From Pseudanabaena frigida (lineage in GTDB: Bacteria; Cyanobacteriota; Cyanobacteriia; Pseudanabaenales; Pseudanabaenaceae), in NCBI GenBank assembly GCA_003242085.1, contig QBML01000003.1:62001-126000 (forward strand): a stretch of 64,000 bases of DNA, read 5' to 3'. Shown here one piece after another: positions 18,369 to 27,568 of the stretch; the stretch's first letter is position 1, and every line of letters starts with the position of its first letter. The position numbers and the translations under genes were made by a program. The notes below the pieces were generated by a model. It was not told where the DNA came from and made no database searches. It was given only the letters and a program-made list of their open reading frames with translations.

Positions 18369-19075
18369 CTAAAAAACCCCTAGCAGATTTCAAGGTTGGT
18401 GTCGATAACGTGATTTTTTCCGTCGATACCGAGCAGAATCGTCTATTGGTGTTACTGGTGATGCGCCAACACGAACCCTATCGCGATCGCTGGTGTCTAC
18501 CAGGAACCCTCGTGCGCCAAGGCGAATCCCTTGAAGAATCTGCTTATCGCATTCTCTCTGAAAAAATCCGTGCCAAAAATCTTTATCTCGAACAACTCTT
18601 CACCTTTGGTGATATCGGACGCGATCCTCGTGAAGCTCCCGATAGCTATGCAGTGCGCTATTTATCCGTCAGTTATTTTGCCTTAGTTCCCTTCTCTCAA
18701 GCAGAACTAATCGCTGATGGAGTTAGTGGCATCGCATGGTATCCCGTCAAGCAAGTTCCCGAACTCGCTTTCGATCATAATCGCATTCTCGAATACGGAC
18801 ATCGTCGTCTCCGCAACAAACTCGAATATAGCCCTGTAGCCTTCGATGTCTTGCCTGAAGCCTTTACTCTTAGCGATCTCTATCAGCTCTATACCACTGT
18901 CCTCGGCGAAAACTTTTCTGACTACTCTAATTTTCGCACCCGATTACTCAAGTTAGGTTTCTTAAGTGACACTGGTATCAAAGCTTCACGGGGAGCAGGT
19001 CGTCCCGCCAGTCTCTATCGCTTCGATGCTGAAGCCTTCGCTCCATTTAAGAATAAGCCAATGGTATTTATTTAG
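18341..19075 (+). CDS. Nudix-domain regulator, NrtR-like
   Basis: 244 residues. The N-terminal Nudix fold has WCLPGTLVRQGESLEESAYRILSEK (around 50-75), a degenerate Nudix box, and the C-terminal 70 residues form a winged helix ending GAGRPASLYRFD. This Nudix-plus-HTH layout is that of NrtR, a repressor that senses ADP-ribose and controls NAD genes, and the position after pncB-nadD fits. It could also retain ADP-ribose or sugar-nucleotide hydrolysis. It overlaps nadD by 28 bp. Confidence 0.8.
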   Translation: MADKSRNTVTKKPLADFKVGVDNVIFSVDTEQNRLLVLLVMRQHEPYRDRWCLPGTLVRQGESLEESAYRILSEKIRAKNLYLEQLFTFGDIGRDPREAPDSYAVRYLSVSYFALVPFSQAELIADGVSGIAWYPVKQVPELAFDHNRILEYGHRRLRNKLEYSPVAFDVLPEAFTLSDLYQLYTTVLGENFSDYSNFRTRLLKLGFLSDTGIKASRGAGRPASLYRFDAEAFAPFKNKPMVFI

Positions 19076-19114
19076 CTCAATCAAGAGATTGCTATGCAAC
19101 CTCTTGATTGGAAC

Positions 19115-19681
19115 CTATTTTTTATAATCTATAATTCCATTTTTATAATCGTAGTTCATCAATCTATGATGCCAAGTTTCTCCAGTACAAAAATCAGTAT
19201 ACTTAACTGACTGCCCAACCTTAATTATTGGTTCCTTGAGGGGAGCGAACGGGATGTTTTCCCAATCTACGATCGCATCGATTTGCCAATCATTATTTGC
19301 ACGAGTCTTATTGATGAATTCCACCTTCACAGGATCGTCAATAGTCCCTTTATTTTCTTGCAGAGTAAGATACAAGGCATCAATCCAATTATTTGCAATT
19401 TTCTCCTCCACATTTTGCTTACCCCAAATCTGAAAGGTTAAATAGGAACGCAAGTCAATTTCTGATACTAGCTTTCCATTTTGAAAAGTCCGTAAGATCA
19501 TCATTCTACGGTTAGTCATAGCCAGCAATACATCTTGATAGCCTCTTCGGGGTTCAATCAAAATTGAAAATTTATCTTGGAAGTCTTCAAAACTATCTAG
19601 GATGAATACTCGCACTGATGATGGCAGATCGAGGGGGGTGGGAAATACTTCTAAAGAATAAAAGCTTTTACGTTTCGCCAT
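19115..19681 (-). CDS. Hypothetical protein, unrecognised
   Basis: 188 residues from ATG 19681 (a possible start at 19705 adds eight). It is soluble with no signal peptide and rich in aromatic residues. The sequence suggests an alpha/beta fold with a central LAMTNRRMMILRTFQNGK segment and a C-terminal beta-rich tail (SVKYTDFCTGETWHHRLMNY). I recognise no family. It is convergent with the NAD operon, 39 bp after the Nudix stop. Confidence 0.6.
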   Translation of the reverse strand: MAKRKSFYSLEVFPTPLDLPSSVRVFILDSFEDFQDKFSILIEPRRGYQDVLLAMTNRRMMILRTFQNGKLVSEIDLRSYLTFQIWGKQNVEEKIANNWIDALYLTLQENKGTIDDPVKVEFINKTRANNDWQIDAIVDWENIPFAPLKEPIIKVGQSVKYTDFCTGETWHHRLMNYDYKNGIIDYKK

Positions 19682-19726
19682 AATTTCTAGTGTCGATCGA
19701 ACCAACTATGACCGACTAATTACCTA

Positions 19727-19753
19727 TCCTAGCTATCCATTTCATTGCTATAT
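19727..19753. repeat. Solitary right-end fragment of the 25.7-25.9 kb repeat
   Basis: 27 bp beginning TCCTAGCTATCC and ending ATTGCTATATA closely matches the right end of repeat copy 1 at 25793-25819, so this looks like a leftover of the same element. Confidence 0.5.
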
Positions 19754-19927
19754 AAATGACTTGCAGGACATTCACCCCCAATCCAAAGCAAGTACGCCAG
19801 ATTTCTACTTATCTACTTTTGACTTTAACCATCTCGTAAACCCTCAGCTAATCTTTTAAAATTAAGTTGACGATCGCACTAATTTAAAGTTATTATAGTG
19901 AGTTCGGAATTCCAAAACTGTAAAGCC

Positions 19928-21286
19928 ATGCCGCTACCGATTGTTGCCGTTGTCGGTCGCCCCAATGTGGGCAAATCTACCCTAGTAAACCGCTTGTCGG
20001 GTGAACAATATGCGATCGTATACGATGAACCAGGGGTAACCCGCGATCGCGTTTACCGCGAATGTTTCTGGGGCGCACATGAATTTCAAGTCGTTGATAC
20101 GGGCGGCTTGGTCTTTGACGACGAGACTGAATTTTTACCAATGATCCGCGAACAGGCAGAAATCGCCATTCGCGAGTCGGTGGCTGTGATTTTTGTGGTA
20201 GATGGCTTAGCAGGGATCACCGATGCCGACGAGCAACTGGGTGGCTGGTTACGACGACAAAATATTCCCGTATTATTAGCAGTTAATAAATGTGAAGGTT
20301 CCAAGTTTGGACTTTCACTGGCTGCCGAATTTTGGAATTTGGGCTTAGGCGAACCGATACCCATGTCGGGGATTCACGGTAACGGTACGGGTGAATTACT
20401 AGACGAGTTAGTCAAGCATTTACCTGCACCCGAAGAAGTAATTAAGGAAAGCGACGAAATTAAAGTGGCGATTATTGGTCGCCCGAATGTTGGTAAATCC
20501 AGCTTGCTCAATGCTTTCATTGGTGAAAATCGGAGCATTGTTAGTCCGATCTCTGGCACAACTCGCGACGCGATCGATATGTCAGTCGAGCGTGATGGTA
20601 AGAAGTATCGCCTAATCGATACTGCGGGTGTACGGCGCAAGAAAAATATTGACTATGGGATTGAATTTTTTAGTATCAATCGTGCGTTTAAAGCGATCGG
20701 GCGATCCGACGTAGTTTTATTAGTCATTGATGCTCTTGATGGTGTCACCGATCAAGACCAGAAACTAGCAGGTCGCATCAACGATGAGGGCAAGGCTTGC
20801 GTAATCGTCGTGAATAAATGGGATGCGATCGAAAAGGATTCCTACACTATTTACGACTACACCGCCGAAGTTAAAAGCCGCTTGATGTTTGTCGAGTACG
20901 CACCGATCATTTTTGTGAGTGCACTTACAGGTCAGCGTGTGACCCAAATCCTCGATCGCGTGGATATTGCCGCCGAACAGCACAAACGCCGAGTTCCTAC
21001 TGCGATTTTGAATGAAGCGCTAAATGAAGCAGTCACATGGCATGCTCCGCCAACAAGTCGCGGCGGTAAGCAGGGTAAAGTCTATTACTGTACCCAAATT
21101 TCTGATAGCCCCCCAACGGTAATTCTCTTCGTCAACGATCCCCATCGTTTTAACGATAATTACAAACGCTATATCGAAAATCAATTCCGCAAAACGCTTG
21201 GATTTGAAGGAACACCATTACGATTTATTTGGCGTGGCAAGAAAGATCGCGAAGTTGAAAAGTCGAAGAATTCAGCATTTAGATAG
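19928..21286 (+). CDS. der: Ribosome-associated GTPase Der
   Basis: 452 residues from ATG 19928 (a GTG at 19898 is also in frame). Two tandem GTPase domains are visible. The first has [13 protein letters not shown] and NKCE; the second has [13 protein letters not shown] and NKWD. A KH-like C-terminal domain follows, with [15 protein letters not shown]. Der (EngA) is needed for 50S ribosome assembly. It is monocistronic and ends at an 11-bp hairpin. Confidence 0.95.
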   Translation: MPLPIVAVVGRPNVGKSTLVNRLSGEQYAIVYDEPGVTRDRVYRECFWGAHEFQVVDTGGLVFDDETEFLPMIREQAEIAIRESVAVIFVVDGLAGITDADEQLGGWLRRQNIPVLLAVNKCEGSKFGLSLAAEFWNLGLGEPIPMSGIHGNGTGELLDELVKHLPAPEEVIKESDEIKVAIIGRPNVGKSSLLNAFIGENRSIVSPISGTTRDAIDMSVERDGKKYRLIDTAGVRRKKNIDYGIEFFSINRAFKAIGRSDVVLLVIDALDGVTDQDQKLAGRINDEGKACVIVVNKWDAIEKDSYTIYDYTAEVKSRLMFVEYAPIIFVSALTGQRVTQILDRVDIAAEQHKRRVPTAILNEALNEAVTWHAPPTSRGGKQGKVYYCTQISDSPPTVILFVNDPHRFNDNYKRYIENQFRKTLGFEGTPLRFIWRGKKDREVEKSKNSAFR

Positions 21287-21289
21287 TCT

Positions 21290-21314
21290 AAAAATGTCGC
21301 TAGGCGACATTTTT
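21290..21314 (+). terminator. Intrinsic terminator of der
   Basis: An 11-bp perfect stem (21290-21300 with 21304-21314) has a TAG loop closed by GC...GC and a T-run on the 3' side, just after the der stop. Confidence 0.85.
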
Positions 21315-21418
21315 GGGCTTTAAGCACTATGACGCTTGCTATGATTGTTGTTGCTACAGTTTAATAGTATAGGCAGCATTGGGAGCCCATAAAAGGGCGA
21401 TCGCTCGATACAACAACT

Positions 21419-21784
21419 ATGACAGCCTTAGAAGAAACTTCATTTGAAACCTATGCTCTTGGGGCTGCAACTTTTGATTTGAGCGGTCTTCCTAAAGAAT
21501 ATTACACACTTGTCGATGGTAGTAAGAGCATCATTTGGGTTCAACCAATTTTCCAAGCTCTGGGGCTAAAGTCACTGTTAGCGGCTTCTTTGCCTGTGGA
21601 AAATTTTACCCATGCAGTAATTTATGGAAAAGATTTTACTGCTGTTGTAATCAAGCAGCATGGTAATTATTTGGCTCTATTAATCGATCCACAAATTGAA
21701 ATCATTAATGATAAGTTTCTACATTGGGCGCAATGTTTTAACGCGACTTCTCTAAAAGATAATCCTAGATTTCAAGTTATTTAA
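21419..21784 (+). CDS. Small conserved-looking hypothetical protein, possibly roadblock-like
   Basis: 121 residues, soluble. The segment LKSLLAASLPVENFTHAVIYGKDFTAVVIKQ followed by YLALLID has the helix-strand-strand rhythm of roadblock/LC7 proteins, which regulate small GTPases; this is an impression from pattern only. It starts 132 bp after der and is followed by a composite palindromic repeat. A roadblock partner GTPase is not seen nearby. Confidence 0.55.
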   Translation: MTALEETSFETYALGAATFDLSGLPKEYYTLVDGSKSIIWVQPIFQALGLKSLLAASLPVENFTHAVIYGKDFTAVVIKQHGNYLALLIDPQIEIINDKFLHWAQCFNATSLKDNPRFQVI

Positions 21785-21792
21785 CAATATCC

Positions 21793-21896
21793 GTAGCGCT
21801 TTGCGCTCAAACCAAAACCACAAAAGCTTTTTGAAAGTGTTGCCTTGCAACACTTTCAAAAAGCTTTTGTGGTTCGTCGGATCGGTAATTTCTATA
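21793..21896. repeat. Composite palindromic element, copy 1
   Basis: An element of about 104 bp: a GTAGCGCTTTGCGCTCAAACC end, a 28-bp perfect hairpin (21816-21843 with 21847-21874, CTT loop), then an ATCGGTAATT end. Related copies are at 46313-46417 and 47974-48080. The rest of the 415-bp gap (21897-22199) holds a TTCGACTTCGCTCAG/GTGTCGAA repeat (about 21954-22000) and no gene that I can see. Confidence 0.75.
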
Positions 21897-22199
21897 AGTA
21901 TCTTGGCACTTGCTGAGAAAAACGTCCCACCAAGTTATATAGCTTCGACTTCGCTCAGCTAACGTTGGCTGAACTGAGCTTACCAAAGTGTCGAAGCCCT
22001 GAATCTCATAAATGATTGAGGACTGCTATAGCTCTTAGTTAATTACATTAATTTGATATCAAAAATATTCTAGTTTTTACCTGAATGCTAAGCGCTCTAA
22101 GTCCCACGAAAATCAGCCGTAGTCATAAATTTCGACTTCGATCGCGATCGCTCAAAAAACTATGCAAGACTTTAATAAATATTTAATAAAAACGCTCTT

Positions 22200-23363
22200 A
22201 TGAAACGAATTACCCTGCTTGGCTCCACTGGCTCGATTGGTACTCAAACACTGGATATCGTGGCAGAATATCCTGATAAATTTCAGATTGTTGGGATGAC
22301 TGCTGGGGGAAACATCGAACTGCTTGCCCGTCAAATTCGCCAATTTCAGCCCGAAATCGTGGCGATCGCTAGTGAGACCAAACTCGCAGAATTGAAAGAG
22401 GCGATCGCCGATCTTGCGATCAAGCCAATCCTATTAGCAGGAGCCGAGGGGGTAGAAACTGTAGCTGCTTATGGTGATTCTGAAGCAGTTGTAACGGGAA
22501 TTGTTGGTTGTGCGGGTCTTTTACCAACGATCGCTGCAATTAAGGCTGGGAAAAATATTGCACTGGCAAATAAAGAGACTTTGATTGCGGGCGGTGAAGT
22601 GGTCGTGCCATTGGTGAAAAAACATGGTGTGAAGTTATTACCTGCGGATTCCGAACATTCGGCAATTTTTCAATGTTTGCAAGGAGTCCCAGAAGGAGGG
22701 CTAAGGCGGATTATTCTCACGGCCTCGGGTGGCGCATTTCGCGATCGCCCCACGGAGGAACTTGCATCCGTCACTGTCGCCGACGCACTGAAACATCCTA
22801 ACTGGGCAATGGGTAAAAAAATCACGATTGACTCGGCAACCCTAATGAATAAAGGCTTGGAGGTGATCGAAGCGCATTATCTCTTTGGTGTTGATTACGA
22901 TCGGATTGAGATTGTGATTCATCCTCAAAGTATTATTCATTCTCTAATCGAATTGGAAGATACTTCAGTGCTCGCGCAGCTTGGCATTCCCGATATGCGC
23001 TTACCATTACTCTATTCTCTTTCCTATCCCGATCGCGTTCCGACGCAATGGGAACGCCTCGATCTCGTGAAATGTGGCACGCTCACCTTCCGCGCCCCCG
23101 ATCACCAGAAATATCCTTGTATGGAACTAGCCTATGCCGCAGGTCGTGCGGGTGGAACCATGCCTGCGGTGCTGAATGCTGCCAATGAGCAAGTGGTAGA
23201 ACTATTCTTACAAGAGCGCGTGCGCTATGTGCAGATTGCAGATTTGATCAAGCATGTATGCGATCGGCATAATTGTGTCTCTAGACCAGAACTTGAAGAC
23301 ATTCTGGAAGCTGATAAATGGGCGAGAAAAACTGTAATCGAGCAAGTAATGGCTACAATTTAG
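22200..23363 (+). CDS. dxr: 1-deoxy-D-xylulose 5-phosphate reductoisomerase
   Basis: 387 residues, standard length. It converts DXP to MEP with NADPH, the committed step of plastid-type isoprenoid synthesis that feeds carotenoid and phytol synthesis. Visible motifs are [13 protein letters not shown] (8-20, NADPH), [23 protein letters not shown] (metal and substrate), ASGGAFRD and [21 protein letters not shown]. It is monocistronic, with HIP1-rich DNA just upstream. Confidence 0.96.
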   Translation: MKRITLLGSTGSIGTQTLDIVAEYPDKFQIVGMTAGGNIELLARQIRQFQPEIVAIASETKLAELKEAIADLAIKPILLAGAEGVETVAAYGDSEAVVTGIVGCAGLLPTIAAIKAGKNIALANKETLIAGGEVVVPLVKKHGVKLLPADSEHSAIFQCLQGVPEGGLRRIILTASGGAFRDRPTEELASVTVADALKHPNWAMGKKITIDSATLMNKGLEVIEAHYLFGVDYDRIEIVIHPQSIIHSLIELEDTSVLAQLGIPDMRLPLLYSLSYPDRVPTQWERLDLVKCGTLTFRAPDHQKYPCMELAYAAGRAGGTMPAVLNAANEQVVELFLQERVRYVQIADLIKHVCDRHNCVSRPELEDILEADKWARKTVIEQVMATI

Positions 23364-23435
23364 ATGTTCACAAATATCTCAGTCTAAAATAGTTTCAAGA
23401 GGCGTAAAGCATTTGTTTATTGATATGGACTACAC

Positions 23436-23702
23436 ATGGAGTCAAGAAAAAACGATTTACTTAAAGTAGAGCGAGGAATTTCTTTTGAAGAGGTTGTTGC
23501 TGCTATTGAGAGTGAAAATTTTCTTGATATTCTTGCCCATCCAAATCAAAAGCAATATCCTAATCAATATCTTTTTGTTATCAGAATTAAGGGCTATGTG
23601 TGGTTAGTCCCTTTTGTTAGAGAAGGTAATCAATGCTTTTTAAAGACAGCATTTCCCAGTCGTAAAGCAAATAAAAACTATGCAGGAGATAGCAATGATT
23701 AA
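23436..23702 (+). CDS. BrnT/RelE-like toxin of a type II toxin-antitoxin pair
   Basis: 88 residues. The pattern KVERGISFEEVVAAIESENFLDILAHPNQ...YPNQYLFVIRIKGYVWLVPFVREGN matches small RelE-fold (BrnT-like) ribonuclease toxins. The short size, the reading-frame overlap of 23 bp with the next gene and its RHH-like product support a toxin-antitoxin pair. The toxin comes first, as in brnTA. Catalytic residues cannot be fixed by eye. Confidence 0.7.
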   Translation: MESRKNDLLKVERGISFEEVVAAIESENFLDILAHPNQKQYPNQYLFVIRIKGYVWLVPFVREGNQCFLKTAFPSRKANKNYAGDSND

Positions 23703-23952
23703 CAATTTAACTTCTGAAGAGGAAGATATAATTGCAAGTTATGAACGTGACGAGTGGCAATCAATTAATAATCTTCAGGAAGAAATGCACTCTTATCGTC
23801 AAGCTGCTGCGGCTTGGATGAAAAAGCACCACACAATTAGTCTGACTTTGCCAGAACAGGAGTTCGAGCAATTTCAACAAAAAGCTCTCAGTAAGGGTGT
23901 ATCTTCACAAACTGTCCTAATGAATCTAATTCGGCAATTTATTGCTTCCTAA
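23695..23952 (+). CDS. Antitoxin with C-terminal ribbon-helix-helix-like region
   Basis: 85 residues from ATG 23695 (an in-frame ATG at 23680 is an alternative). An acidic N-terminal half (EEEDIIASYERDEW) would bind the toxin. The C-terminal half HTISLTLPEQEFEQFQQKALSKGVSSQTVLMNLIRQF looks like a ribbon-helix-helix DNA-binding domain. It overlaps the toxin gene and the pair ends at a hairpin shared with desC. Confidence 0.7.
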   Translation: MINNLTSEEEDIIASYERDEWQSINNLQEEMHSYRQAAAAWMKKHHTISLTLPEQEFEQFQQKALSKGVSSQTVLMNLIRQFIAS

Positions 23953-23954
23953 CA

Positions 23955-23989
23955 AAAAGGATAGCCACGCTTTGCGTAGCTATCCTTTT
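23955..23989. terminator. Bidirectional hairpin between antitoxin gene and desC
   Basis: A 16-bp stem (23955-23970 with 23974-23989, one mismatch) has a TTT loop closed by GC...GC and A- and T-runs on either side. Confidence 0.8.
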
Positions 23990-23996
23990 ATGTTTT

Positions 23997-24860
23997 TTAT
24001 GTTTTTGCGATCGCTGGAGGCATGACTACTTTAGTTGCTAATCCTAAAGATTTGAGTATTTGAATTGCCCACCAAGTGACATCAATTTCCCACCAACGCC
24101 AGCCTGCTTTGGCTACATGGGGATAAGCATGATGATTGTTGTGCCATCCTTCGCCGTAGGTAGCGATCGCCGCCCACCAGAGATTGCGCGAATTATCATT
24201 AGTCTCAAAGGTGCGATAGCCCCACATATGCGTAACTGAATTGATAAACCAAGTACTGTGCCATAGCAAAACAGAACGCAAACACATTCCCCAGATGATA
24301 TAAGACCAACCACCAAGGAGATATAAAGCTACTCCCAAAGGAATTTGTAATAGTAGAAAGTACTTATCTAACCATAGATAGAATGGATCGCGTGCCATTT
24401 CGGGCGCATATTTGCGATATAAATTTGGATTAAAAAACTCTTCTTGAGGATAGATCATCCATAACATGTGACTCCACCAAAATCCTCTACGAGCGGAGTA
24501 AGGATCTTTATCGAGATCTTCAGTATGAGCGTGGTGTAAGCGATGACCTGCCACCCAAAAAATGGGACCACCTTGTAAAGCTGTTGCGCCAATTAAGGCG
24601 ATCGCGTACTCTAGCCATTTAGGAACTTGAAAACTGCGATGACTAAGCAGACGATGATATCCCAAACAAATACCAATGCTTCCAAAGAACCAATGGAGTA
24701 ATAGAGTAATTCCTAGGGCTGACCATGAGAAGAACCAAGGAGACAATAGCGCTAAAGCATGAACAATGGTAAAAAAAACTACCGATGCCCAGCTCAGTTT
24801 CATTGGCTCAGGGTTAGTATGAGCGGATGGAAGTATTTCGTCTGAAAATAGTCTTGTCAT
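23997..24860 (-). CDS. desC: Acyl-lipid delta-9 desaturase (DesC-type)
   Basis: 287 residues with the DesC histidine boxes HRLLSH, HRLHHAH and HNNHH, and the family segment FGSIGICLGYHR. Four hydrophobic spans flank them. It introduces the first double bond into membrane acyl chains; in cyanobacteria the substrate is a lipid-bound acyl chain and transcription often responds to temperature. The upstream gap to merR (24861-25112) holds a perfect 28-bp palindrome. It is monocistronic. Confidence 0.9.
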   Translation of the reverse strand: MTRLFSDEILPSAHTNPEPMKLSWASVVFFTIVHALALLSPWFFSWSALGITLLLHWFFGSIGICLGYHRLLSHRSFQVPKWLEYAIALIGATALQGGPIFWVAGHRLHHAHTEDLDKDPYSARRGFWWSHMLWMIYPQEEFFNPNLYRKYAPEMARDPFYLWLDKYFLLLQIPLGVALYLLGGWSYIIWGMCLRSVLLWHSTWFINSVTHMWGYRTFETNDNSRNLWWAAIATYGEGWHNNHHAYPHVAKAGWRWWEIDVTWWAIQILKSLGLATKVVMPPAIAKT

Positions 24861-24982
24861 GGTTTATAAATGTTAATGCTAAAGATATGACCCAAGAAAA
24901 ATCACCGTAAGCAAAGAGAGCTAGTTCTTCTCTTACTATTTCTCTTAAATATTGGGTAGTGCTGAAGATAGCAGGCTTTTAG

Positions 24983-25010
24983 GGTTAGGATGAGCGCGCT
25001 CATCCTAACC
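24983..25010. terminator. Perfect 28-bp palindrome
   Basis: 14 + 14 bp with no spacer, GGTTAGGATGAGCG followed by its inverse. It lies downstream of the minus-strand merR gene and upstream of desC, so it is probably the merR terminator, though a regulatory site for desC is possible. Confidence 0.5.
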
Positions 25011-25112
25011 GCTAAGATTGGATTCAGTTGGATAAGGTTGCCCTCAAATTCCAAGCACAACCTTTTTACTCAAACAATTGAGTAATTGAGAATTAATCAA
25101 AGACGGATTTCG

Positions 25113-25592
25113 TCAATTTGTGACTAGAGAGGCTGCATCATGTCCTTGCCAAGTACTGCAAGCTTGATGGAACTCATGACGTGGATCTTCTGAGACAGTA
25201 CATGGGCGATCTGAACCAGAGCAATCTTGGCATTCAATATTGTTGTGACAGTGGTTAATTAATGGGAGAAGCTCGTCATGCAATATCTGTAGTTGCTGGA
25301 TAGTTTCTTCGATCGCCCTTGCTTTTTTGAGGAGACAGTCATGCACTGTTTGGCAAGTTGGTGACTGCCCATCTTTAGCTGCCAAAATTTCTCTGATATC
25401 GTCTAGACTCAGCCCCATCGATTTGGTATGGGTAATAAAAGCTAATCGATCTATATCCTCTTTACTAAACAGGCGATAGCCAGATTCAGTTCTATGAGGG
25501 GCAGGGATTAAACCAATACGCTCATAGAAATAAAGTGTTTGAGGATTAAGACCTAATTTGCGAGAAACTTCACCAACTTGCAGCATTGCCAT
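25113..25592 (-). CDS. MerR-family metal-responsive regulator
   Basis: 159 residues. The N-terminal winged helix starts LQVGEVSRKLGLNPQTLYFYERIGLIPAP (4-32), followed by the dimerisation helix. The C-terminal region has Cys at 80, 86, 115, 121, 124, 131 and 145, including CHNNIECQDC, which points to a metal sensor of the ZntR/CadR/CueR group; the metal cannot be named. A 24-bp perfect operator-type palindrome lies 34 bp upstream of its ATG, so it is probably autoregulated. No transporter gene is adjacent. Confidence 0.85.
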   Translation of the reverse strand: MAMLQVGEVSRKLGLNPQTLYFYERIGLIPAPHRTESGYRLFSKEDIDRLAFITHTKSMGLSLDDIREILAAKDGQSPTCQTVHDCLLKKARAIEETIQQLQILHDELLPLINHCHNNIECQDCSGSDRPCTVSEDPRHEFHQACSTWQGHDAASLVTN

Positions 25593-25625
25593 TCTTGCTT
25601 TTTAGTTCCAACATTTACAAGCTTA

Positions 25626-25649
25626 GACCTTATACTATGGTATAAGGTC
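25626..25649 (-). promoter_or_regulatory. MerR-type operator/promoter
   Basis: GACCTTATAC and its exact inverse surround TATG (25626-25649). On the minus strand TTGACC serves as -35 and a TAAGCT-like -10 follows after about 20 bp, so the palindrome sits in the long spacer, as in MerR-controlled promoters. Confidence 0.75.
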
Positions 25650-25708
25650 AAGGGTTTTAGTAAAGTTTCTGTTTTGTAAAGATTTTTCCGCAATCAAAAT
25701 TTACAGAA

Positions 25709-25910
25709 ATATAGCAATGCAAGTTTTGCTTAAAAAACCAAAAGATGAGAGGCGGCGCGAAGCGCCGCCTCTCATCTTTTGGTTTTTATTTGTCCTAGCT
25801 ATCTATTGCGTTGCTATATGTAGCAATGCAAGTTTTACTTAGCACATAAAACTCAAATAAATAGAGGCGGCGCGAAGCGCCGCCTCTATGCTATCTATTG
25901 CATTGCTATA
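25709..25910. repeat. Two tandem copies of a nested palindromic element
   Basis: Copy 1 (25709-25819) and copy 2 (25818-25910) both open with TAGCAATGCAAGTTTT and close with TTGCRTTGCTATA, an outer inverted repeat. Each holds an inner perfect hairpin: 24 bp at 25735-25785 and 13 bp at 25861-25889, both with a GAA loop and a GGCGGCGC stem top. This fills much of the 529-bp gap 25593-26121. No gene is seen there; the rest holds the merR operator and the start region of the SSADH gene. Confidence 0.75.
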
Positions 25911-26121
25911 CAAAATCGGGAATTCCTGAAGTATGGATTGTAAAAGCGGCTTCGACTCCGCTTTTATCTCATTTGGGATTACCTATTCTTAATCATAAAT
26001 TAACTTGAATTATCGGTATATTGGGCGATCGCAAAGCGTAAGATCTTAAATATATAAATACTTGGTGTGCGTGTCTGAAGTACATACACCTAAATGACTT
26101 TTCAGGAATGGAGGAAAGATC

Positions 26122-27486
26122 ATGGCGATCGCATCAATCAATCCTGTCACGGGGGAAGTATTAAAAACTTTTACCCCCTTAACAGAGTCAGAATTAGAAC
26201 ATAAATTAGCCCTTGCCGATCGCACCTTTGCGACTTATAAGCAGACTAGTTTTACTGATCGCGCCCAATGGCTAAACCAAGCCGCCAATATCCTTGAAGC
26301 AAGAAAAGCAGAATTTGGGATCATCATGACCCTCGAAATGGGGAAGACGCTGAAAAGCGCGATCGCTGAAGTCGAGAAATGTGCCCATCTCTGCCGTTTT
26401 TATGCAGAACATGCACCCGCTTTTTTAGCCGATACTCCCGCAATTACTGATGCTAGTCGCACTCTAATTCGCTATCAGCCGATGGGGATTATTCTAGCGG
26501 TAATGCCTTGGAATTTTCCGTTTTGGCAAGTGTTTCGATTTGCTGTGCCATGCCTGATGGCGGGTAATGTGGGACTACTCAAACATGCGTCTAATGTACC
26601 GCAATGCGCTTTGGCGATCGCAGAAATATTCCATTTAGCAGGTGTCCCTGAGGGTGCATTTCAGACTCTGCTGATTGGCGCAGATCGCGTGGCAAATCTG
26701 GTTGCCGATGTGCGAGTGAAGGCAGCTACCTTGACGGGTAGTGAACCTGCGGGGCAGAGTCTCGCCGCGATCGCAGGACACCACCTTAAAAAGGTCGTGC
26801 TCGAACTAGGGGGAAGCGATCCGTTCATCGTACTTAAAAGTGCCGATCTGGAATTAGCAGTCAGCACCGCAGTAACAGCACGAGTAATGAACAATGGTCA
26901 GACCTGCATCGCTGCCAAACGCTTTATTATCGAAGAGGCGATCGCTGATCAATTTACTGAGAAATTTGTAGAAAAATTTAAAGCCCTGAAAGTGGGCGAT
27001 CCGATGCAATCTGATACAGATGTGGGGCCACTTGCCACCCCGCAAATTTTGGCAGAACTGGATTTACAAGTGAAAGCTACTGTCGATGCAGGAGCCAAGG
27101 TGTTAGCTGGGGGCTATCGTCTTCCAGAGAAGGGAAATTTTTACGCGCCGACAATTTTGGCGGATATTCCTTTAGGAGCGCCACCCTATCAAGAAGAATT
27201 TTTTGGTCCTGTTGCTTCCGTGTTTCGGGTCAAAAATTTGGCTGAGGCGATCGCCCTTGCTAATAGCACTAGCTTTGGTTTGGGAGCAAGCGTCTGGACA
27301 AACGATCTCCAAGAACAAGAACTAGCGATCGAACAAATTGAGGCGGGTGCAGTCTTTGTTAATGGCATGGTTAAATCGGATCCGCGTGTTCCTTTTGGGG
27401 GGATCAAGCGATCAGGCTACGGTCGTGAGCTTGGTATTGAAGGTATTCGAGAATTTGTGAATATCAAAACAATTTGGATTCGGTAA
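26122..27486 (+). CDS. Succinic semialdehyde dehydrogenase
   Basis: 454 residues of the aldehyde dehydrogenase superfamily. It has the NAD(P)-site region [13 protein letters not shown] (128-140), LTGSEPAGQ, the general base E228 in LELGG and the catalytic C262 in NNGQTCIA. A strong GGAGG site precedes the ATG. Its position 82 bp upstream of the 2-oxoglutarate decarboxylase-like gene matches the cyanobacterial pair known from Synechococcus PCC 7002, in which this enzyme oxidises succinic semialdehyde to succinate. That specificity is inferred from context. Confidence 0.85.
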   Translation: MAIASINPVTGEVLKTFTPLTESELEHKLALADRTFATYKQTSFTDRAQWLNQAANILEARKAEFGIIMTLEMGKTLKSAIAEVEKCAHLCRFYAEHAPAFLADTPAITDASRTLIRYQPMGIILAVMPWNFPFWQVFRFAVPCLMAGNVGLLKHASNVPQCALAIAEIFHLAGVPEGAFQTLLIGADRVANLVADVRVKAATLTGSEPAGQSLAAIAGHHLKKVVLELGGSDPFIVLKSADLELAVSTAVTARVMNNGQTCIAAKRFIIEEAIADQFTEKFVEKFKALKVGDPMQSDTDVGPLATPQILAELDLQVKATVDAGAKVLAGGYRLPEKGNFYAPTILADIPLGAPPYQEEFFGPVASVFRVKNLAEAIALANSTSFGLGASVWTNDLQEQELAIEQIEAGAVFVNGMVKSDPRVPFGGIKRSGYGRELGIEGIREFVNIKTIWIR

Positions 27487-27568
27487 ACTCATGGGATATC
27501 GCATCTCATGGCATATACGCCGCTTTGCGACGCACATTCTCCACTTAAAATCTTGGTAGTAAAAAGTA

